Assembly (NCBI GenBank): GCA_003149835.1 | Contig: QAMX01000028.1 | Coordinates: 1 to 9,130 of the forward strand | From: Clostridiales bacterium | Lineage (GTDB): Bacteria > Bacillota > Clostridia > Oscillospirales > QAMX01 | Direction of reading: 5' to 3' | DNA: 9,130 bases | Shown here: positions 6,164 through 9,130 of the stretch, piece after piece | Numbering within the stretch: the stretch's first letter is position 1 | Layout of the letters: each line of letters starts with the position of its first letter | Notes under the pieces: generated by a model | Told to the model about the DNA's origin: nothing | The model's database searches: none | Seen by the model: only the letters and a program-made list of their open reading frames with translations | Program-made: the position numbers and the translations under genes

Positions 6164-7441
6164 ATGAAAAACCAGGAAATTTCCAAACGCAGAACGCTTT
6201 CGTGGAATCGGATCGCTTTGGCGGCGCTCGCGGCTTTGGCCGCCGCGCTGCTTGCGGCCTGCTCTTTTTCCGGAGATAAGCCGGAAACCACGGCGCAGAC
6301 GACGGTTTCCTCGCCCGCTACGGGCGATCCGGCGACGACGCCCAACGACGGAAAGCCGGACGAAACGGCCGGCTCGCAGACCGAAGAACCGCCGCTGACG
6401 ACCCCGGAAGAGACGTCGCCCGCCGAAACGGCTGTGACGACCGAGCCGCCGGTGCAGATCACGGATGAAACCTCGACGCCGCTCGCGGCGACCACGCCGC
6501 CGCCGACCACTGCCGCGCCCGCGACGACCGCGCCGCCGCGAACCACCGCTGCGCCCGCGACGACCGCGCCGCCGCAGACCACCGCCGCGCCTGCGACGAC
6601 TGCGGCGATGTCGATGGAGACGCCGTTTCTCGGCAACACGCCGATCGATCCCGGCGACGGCACGGCGGGCGGAAGCGAGGTGTACTCCAACGAGAAAGCG
6701 GTCGTAGACGCATCGAACAAGGCCGAGGGGTATGTGATGGTCAAATACACCGGCGGCGTCGATACGCGCATCAAGGTGCTGATCACCGGCCCGAGCGGGA
6801 CGACTTATAACTATAATCTCAACAACAAGGGCAATTACGAGGTCTTCCCGTTCTCGGACGGCGACGGGAGCTATACCATCGGCGTGTATCAGAACACAGC
6901 GGGGACGAAGTATTCGACTGCGTATAAGGCGACGGTTTCGGTGAAAATGAAAAACGCCTTTGCCGCTTTCCTGCACGCCAACCAATACGTCAATTTTACC
7001 TCGAACAGTCAGGCCGTCAAGCTCGCCGCGCAGCTGACCGCGGGAAAATCCGGAACGCTCGAAAAAGTCGACGCGGTCTACGAGTATGTCATCAAGAACA
7101 TCGCGTATGACTATGACCGCGCCGCGACGGTGCAGAGCGGCTATCTGCCGAACATCGACGACGTTCTGGTCAAAAAGAAGGGGATCTGCTTTGACTATGC
7201 CGCAGTGATGTCGGCGATGCTCCGCAGCCTCGGTATACCGACCAAGCTCGTCGTCGGTTACTGCGGCACGGCGTACCACGCGTGGATCAACGTTTACGTC
7301 GAGGGGCAGGGATGGGTCAACAGCGTCATTTACTTCGACGGATCCAAGTGGAACCACATGGATCCGACCTACGCCGCCGGCAACCCGGACATCGGCGATT
7401 TTTCCAGCAAATATACCTATACCTCAAAATACGTCTATTGA
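6164..7441 (+). CDS. Lipoprotein with C-terminal transglutaminase-like domain
   Basis: A 425-residue predicted lipoprotein. A basic N-terminus and hydrophobic signal (about 8-31) end in the lipobox LLAAC, with Cys33 as the lipidated residue. A long Thr/Pro/Ala/Glu linker (about 40-150) includes a 12-residue tandem repeat. A beta-rich domain (about 170-262, e.g. GYVMVKYTGGVDTRIKVLITG) leads to a transglutaminase core with all three catalytic residues: Cys342 in KKGICFDYA, His372 in YHAWINVY, and Asp400 in WNHMDPTY. The upstream helix KVDAVYEYVIKNIAYD also fits this superfamily. In bacteria such domains act as proteases, peptide-wall modifying enzymes or crosslinkers; the substrate here is unknown. 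The ATG follows GGGAGG (6153-6158) by five bases. It starts 45 bases after pilT without a clear terminator, so it may be part of the pilus-like operon. Confidence 0.9.
   Translation: MKNQEISKRRTLSWNRIALAALAALAAALLAACSFSGDKPETTAQTTVSSPATGDPATTPNDGKPDETAGSQTEEPPLTTPEETSPAETAVTTEPPVQITDETSTPLAATTPPPTTAAPATTAPPRTTAAPATTAPPQTTAAPATTAAMSMETPFLGNTPIDPGDGTAGGSEVYSNEKAVVDASNKAEGYVMVKYTGGVDTRIKVLITGPSGTTYNYNLNNKGNYEVFPFSDGDGSYTIGVYQNTAGTKYSTAYKATVSVKMKNAFAAFLHANQYVNFTSNSQAVKLAAQLTAGKSGTLEKVDAVYEYVIKNIAYDYDRAATVQSGYLPNIDDVLVKKKGICFDYAAVMSAMLRSLGIPTKLVVGYCGTAYHAWINVYVEGQGWVNSVIYFDGSKWNHMDPTYAAGNPDIGDFSSKYTYTSKYVY
6506..6607 (+). repeat. In-gene 36-nt tandem repeat encoding a Thr/Ala/Pro linker
   Basis: Two full copies and one partial copy of a 12-residue unit, TTAAPATTAPP(R/Q), cover residues 115-148 of the lipoprotein. 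The DNA copies differ only at scattered, mostly third codon positions. The region is a flexible spacer, possibly variable in copy number between strains. Confidence 0.8.
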
Positions 7442-7740
7442 GCCGGCCGGGAAAAGCCCCGCGCACAGGGGCCGCGGCCGCGCCCGAAAGAAACCGCATA
7501 CGCGCGCGGGTTTTCTGCGCATCTTGGCGCTGTCGAGGCTCTCAGCCGGAAAGGCGGGGCGCTTGCGGCCGCCGGAGAACGGGGCATTGTGCGGTTATCA
7601 TAGCGTTTTTTTCAGCGGGGGATTAGATTTCCATCCGCGATTCAACAGCCCAAATGCGCAGAACCCTGCGGGACGTTCTGCGCATTTGGCGTTAAAAAAA
7701 GTTGAAAAAATCCGAAATTGGGCACAAAAGGAGCGTTTTT
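7442..7740. other. Intergenic region between the lipoprotein and the sialidase-like gene
   Basis: About 300 bases without a supported gene. The first part is GC-rich and contains a small hairpin (GCCCC 7456-7460 with GGGGC 7468-7472) but no U-tract terminator. A T-run at 7606-7612 has no good stem before it. The second half becomes A-rich and holds the perfect inverted repeat at 7650-7689 and the ribosome site AGGAG (7729-7733). I could not find a convincing promoter with both elements, although transcription of the next gene most likely starts somewhere here. Confidence 0.6.
7650..7689. repeat. Perfect 15-bp inverted repeat (strong hairpin) in the leader of the sialidase-like gene
   Basis: CCAAATGCGCAGAAC (7650-7664) is exactly complementary to GTTCTGCGCATTTGG (7675-7689), with a 10-nt loop (CCTGCGGGAC) that can add two further pairs. 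On the + strand it is followed by A-runs and not T-runs, and on the - strand no T-run follows either. It is therefore not a standard terminator in either direction. It lies 51 bases upstream of the next ATG. It could be a terminator lacking a U-tract, an operator or processing site, or a dispersed palindromic repeat. Confidence 0.75.
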
Positions 7741-8799
7741 ATGCGTAAGGTCGGCCGCGAGATTTGTTTTCTGCGCCCGCAGGCGGGCAACCCGCGCAAC
7801 AGCGAGGGCGCGTTTATCGAGCTGCGCGACGGGCGGATTTTATTCGCCTACACGCGCTACACCGGCGGCGGCTGGGGCGACCACTGCGAGGCTGAGATTG
7901 CCGCGATCGTCTCCGAAGACGGCGGAGAGCATTTCGGCAGCCCGCGCACGCTGCTGAAAAAGCGCTCCGGCGACGCCAACATCATGAGCGTTTCGCTGCT
8001 GCGGCTGCAAAACGGCGACCTCGGCATGGTTTTTCTGCGCAAAACGCCGCCCGCCGACTGTATCCCGGAGCTGGCGCGCTCGCGCGACGAGGGGGAGACG
8101 TGGAGCGAGCCGGCCCGCTGTATCGAGGGCGGCGGCTATTATGTCGTCAACAACGACCGGGTCGTGCGGCTGGCGTGCGGGCGGCTGGTCATGCCCGCCA
8201 ACCTGCACGCGGCCGGCGAATTGGATTCGGTGTCGGCGGTCGGAGAAGGGCATTTTTTGCTCTCCGACGACGACGGCGCGACATGGCGCGAATCGCGCTC
8301 CATTCTCCGCCTGCCGTTTGAAAAGAGCTGGACGGGCTTGCAGGAGTCGGGCGTCTGCGCGCTGGACGGCGAGACGCTCTGGGGCTGGGGCCGCACGGGG
8401 CACGGCTGCCAGTTCGTCTTTTTCTCCCGCGACCGCGGCGAAACCTGGTCGCCGCCGCAGCCGTCCCGGTTTTTTACCTCGCCGTGCGCGCCGATGTCGG
8501 TCAAGCGTCTGACCGACGGGCGGCTGTTGGCGGTGTTTAACCCGATCCCCGAGTTTACGGGGCGCGACACGGCCCGCACATGGGGGCGCACGCCGCTCGT
8601 CTGCGCGCTTTCGCCGGATAACGGCGCTTCCTTTGGGCCGCCTCTGGCGATCGAAGACGATCCGTCGGCGGGCTACTGCTATACCGCCATTCTGCCGCGG
8701 GCCGACGGCGTGCTGCTCGCGTACTGTCACGGCGGCGATACCGGCGTGCCGCTCAGCGGCGTCAAGATCACAAAAATCGGTTTTGACGAGCTGAAATGA
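7741..8799 (+). CDS. Sialidase-superfamily protein with Asp-box (BNR) repeats, probably cytosolic
   Basis: A 352-residue protein predicted to fold as a six-bladed beta-propeller of the sialidase/neuraminidase superfamily. Five Asp-box motifs occur at regular 54-62-residue spacing: SEDGGEHF (58), SRDEGETW (114), SDDDGATW (175), SRDRGETW (229) and SPDNGASF (291). Residues in positions expected for catalysis are Asp47 (GWGDH), Glu202 (LQESGV), Arg218, Arg283 (WGRTPLV) and Tyr312/Tyr314 before LPRADGVLLAYCHG; Arg19 (NPRNSEG) may be the first Arg, although the classical FRIP motif is absent. No signal peptide or membrane segment is visible, so it likely acts inside the cell on imported glycans. 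The ATG at 7741 is chosen because AGGAG (7729-7733) lies seven bases upstream; an in-frame TTG at 7702 lies before that site. The true substrate may not be sialic acid. Confidence 0.85.
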   Translation: MRKVGREICFLRPQAGNPRNSEGAFIELRDGRILFAYTRYTGGGWGDHCEAEIAAIVSEDGGEHFGSPRTLLKKRSGDANIMSVSLLRLQNGDLGMVFLRKTPPADCIPELARSRDEGETWSEPARCIEGGGYYVVNNDRVVRLACGRLVMPANLHAAGELDSVSAVGEGHFLLSDDDGATWRESRSILRLPFEKSWTGLQESGVCALDGETLWGWGRTGHGCQFVFFSRDRGETWSPPQPSRFFTSPCAPMSVKRLTDGRLLAVFNPIPEFTGRDTARTWGRTPLVCALSPDNGASFGPPLAIEDDPSAGYCYTAILPRADGVLLAYCHGGDTGVPLSGVKITKIGFDELK

Positions 8800-9130
8800 C
8801 ACGCGGAGAACGCGGCCAGCCGGACAAGGGGCGGCCTCTGATATCGGCTTGATCAAAAATATGTTCTTGTAAAAATAATACTATCAATTGGAAAGGTATC
8901 CGCATTTTGATGGGAAATATGCGGATACCCTTTCTTTTGCGCCGAATCCGGCGGCGTTCATATATCAACCGCGGCGGATAGGGACAAAAACCGGAAAAAA
9001 GGCCCGAAAAAAAGAAATACCGGGACACGAAATCCCCAAAAGCGGTCGAAACAACCGCAGACGCCCTTTATCATTGAGGAGTTTTGAAAACAGAAATGTT
9101 TTCAGAAAAATCGAATGGATTCAAAAAAAC
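8800..9130. other. Downstream intergenic region, with a possible gene start at the window edge
   Basis: No supported complete gene. After the sialidase-like stop come about 90 bases of spacer, the terminator at 8891-8938, and then an A-rich stretch with several A-runs. Near the end, GAGGAG (9076-9081) precedes an ATG at 9096 whose frame stays open to the edge (MFSEKSNGFKK). The 14-base spacing is long, and the alternative TTG at 9084 is too close. A 7-bp hairpin (TGAAAAC 9085-9091 with GTTTTCA 9098-9104) overlaps this ATG. I do not call a gene from 35 bases. Confidence 0.5.
8891..8938 (+). terminator. Rho-independent terminator downstream of the sialidase-like gene
   Basis: An 11-bp perfect stem pairs GGTATCCGCAT (8895-8905) with ATGCGGATACC (8919-8929). 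It can extend inward by three A-T pairs past a single-base bulge, leaving a 6-nt loop. A T-rich tract (TTTCTTTT, 8931-8938) follows. It lies about 90 bases after the stop codon. Confidence 0.8.

Noticed and set aside
5033..7357. A very long minus-strand open frame (774 codons) antisense to pilT and the transglutaminase lipoprotein
   Set aside because: It lies opposite two clearly real genes. Its translation is Arg/Gly-rich low complexity with no recognisable domain, and stop-free antisense frames are common in GC-rich DNA with strong codon bias.
7524..7748. A 74-codon plus-strand frame in the intergenic region
   Set aside because: It starts at a TTG without a ribosome site, crosses the perfect inverted repeat, and runs into the ribosome site and start of the next gene.
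7840..8856. A minus-strand open frame of 338 codons opposite the sialidase-like gene
   Set aside because: The plus-strand frame has Asp boxes, a ribosome site and a terminator. The antisense product has no recognisable motifs and has the Arg/Ala-rich composition of a shadow frame.
8971..8981. GCGGCGGATAG also occurs at 1062-1072, both times in noncoding DNA
   Set aside because: Only 11 bases of GC-rich sequence match, the flanks do not, and chance is a sufficient explanation.
8768..9028. An 86-codon minus-strand frame at the end of the sialidase-like gene
   Set aside because: It overlaps the end of a real gene and runs through a strong terminator hairpin. The basic, mixed composition has no recognisable domain, and no good ribosome site is visible upstream on the minus strand.
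9046..9074. A promoter-like pair TCGAAA (9046) and TATCAT (9069) with a 17-base spacer
   Set aside because: The predicted start point would fall on or after the only candidate ribosome site (9076-9081), and both boxes are imperfect, so it does not make a coherent start for the possible gene at the edge.

Overview
The window reads as a chromosomal segment of a fairly GC-rich anaerobic Firmicute, most likely an uncultured gut member of the Clostridia (Oscillospirales- or Christensenellales-like). The reasons are a class B sortase next to a wall-anchored surface protein, strong Gram-positive Shine-Dalgarno sites (GGAGG, GGGGGAGG), a lipoprotein with a lipobox, and a DUF4860-like and LFLIEL-type pseudopilin operon of a kind I associate with Clostridia. 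The taxonomic placement is inference. All genes I support are on the + strand.

Layout. (1) 1-1033: the 3' part of a sortase-anchored surface protein, with two visible repeat domains, a Pro/Thr/Glu wall-spanning stalk and a C-terminal sorting signal (IPDTSD, hydrophobic helix, basic tail). A strong rho-independent terminator follows. (2) 1070-2070: an extended -10 promoter and a class B sortase, a natural candidate for anchoring the upstream protein. (3) 2160-6118: a compact operon resembling a type IV pilus or type II secretion system. It encodes a GspF/PilC inner-membrane platform protein, four consecutive small single-helix proteins that look like pseudopilins (one DUF4860-like, one with a prepilin-type LFLIEL helix), a possible 34-residue basic peptide, and a PilT-type hexameric ATPase. 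The 3' half is chained by 4-base ATGA overlaps. (4) 6164-7441: a lipoprotein with a Thr/Pro/Ala linker and a C-terminal transglutaminase-like domain with an intact Cys-His-Asp triad, 45 bases after pilT and perhaps in the same transcript. (5) 7442-7740: noncoding DNA with a perfect 15-bp inverted repeat. (6) 7741-8799: a leaderless, probably cytosolic sialidase-superfamily protein with five Asp-box motifs, followed by a terminator at 8891-8938. (7) 8939-9130: A-rich noncoding DNA that may hold the start of a further gene at the very edge.

How it fits together: the first three blocks plus the transglutaminase lipoprotein form a cell-envelope neighbourhood (anchored adhesin-like protein, its sortase, a pilus or pseudopilus machine, a wall-facing lipoprotein). 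The main point of interest is the self-contained pilus-like operon. It carries a PilT-like ATPase, but no PilB, no prepilin peptidase and no conventional pilin, and its pseudopilins have non-canonical processing sites. The sialidase-like gene appears to be a separate transcription unit concerned with glycan use.
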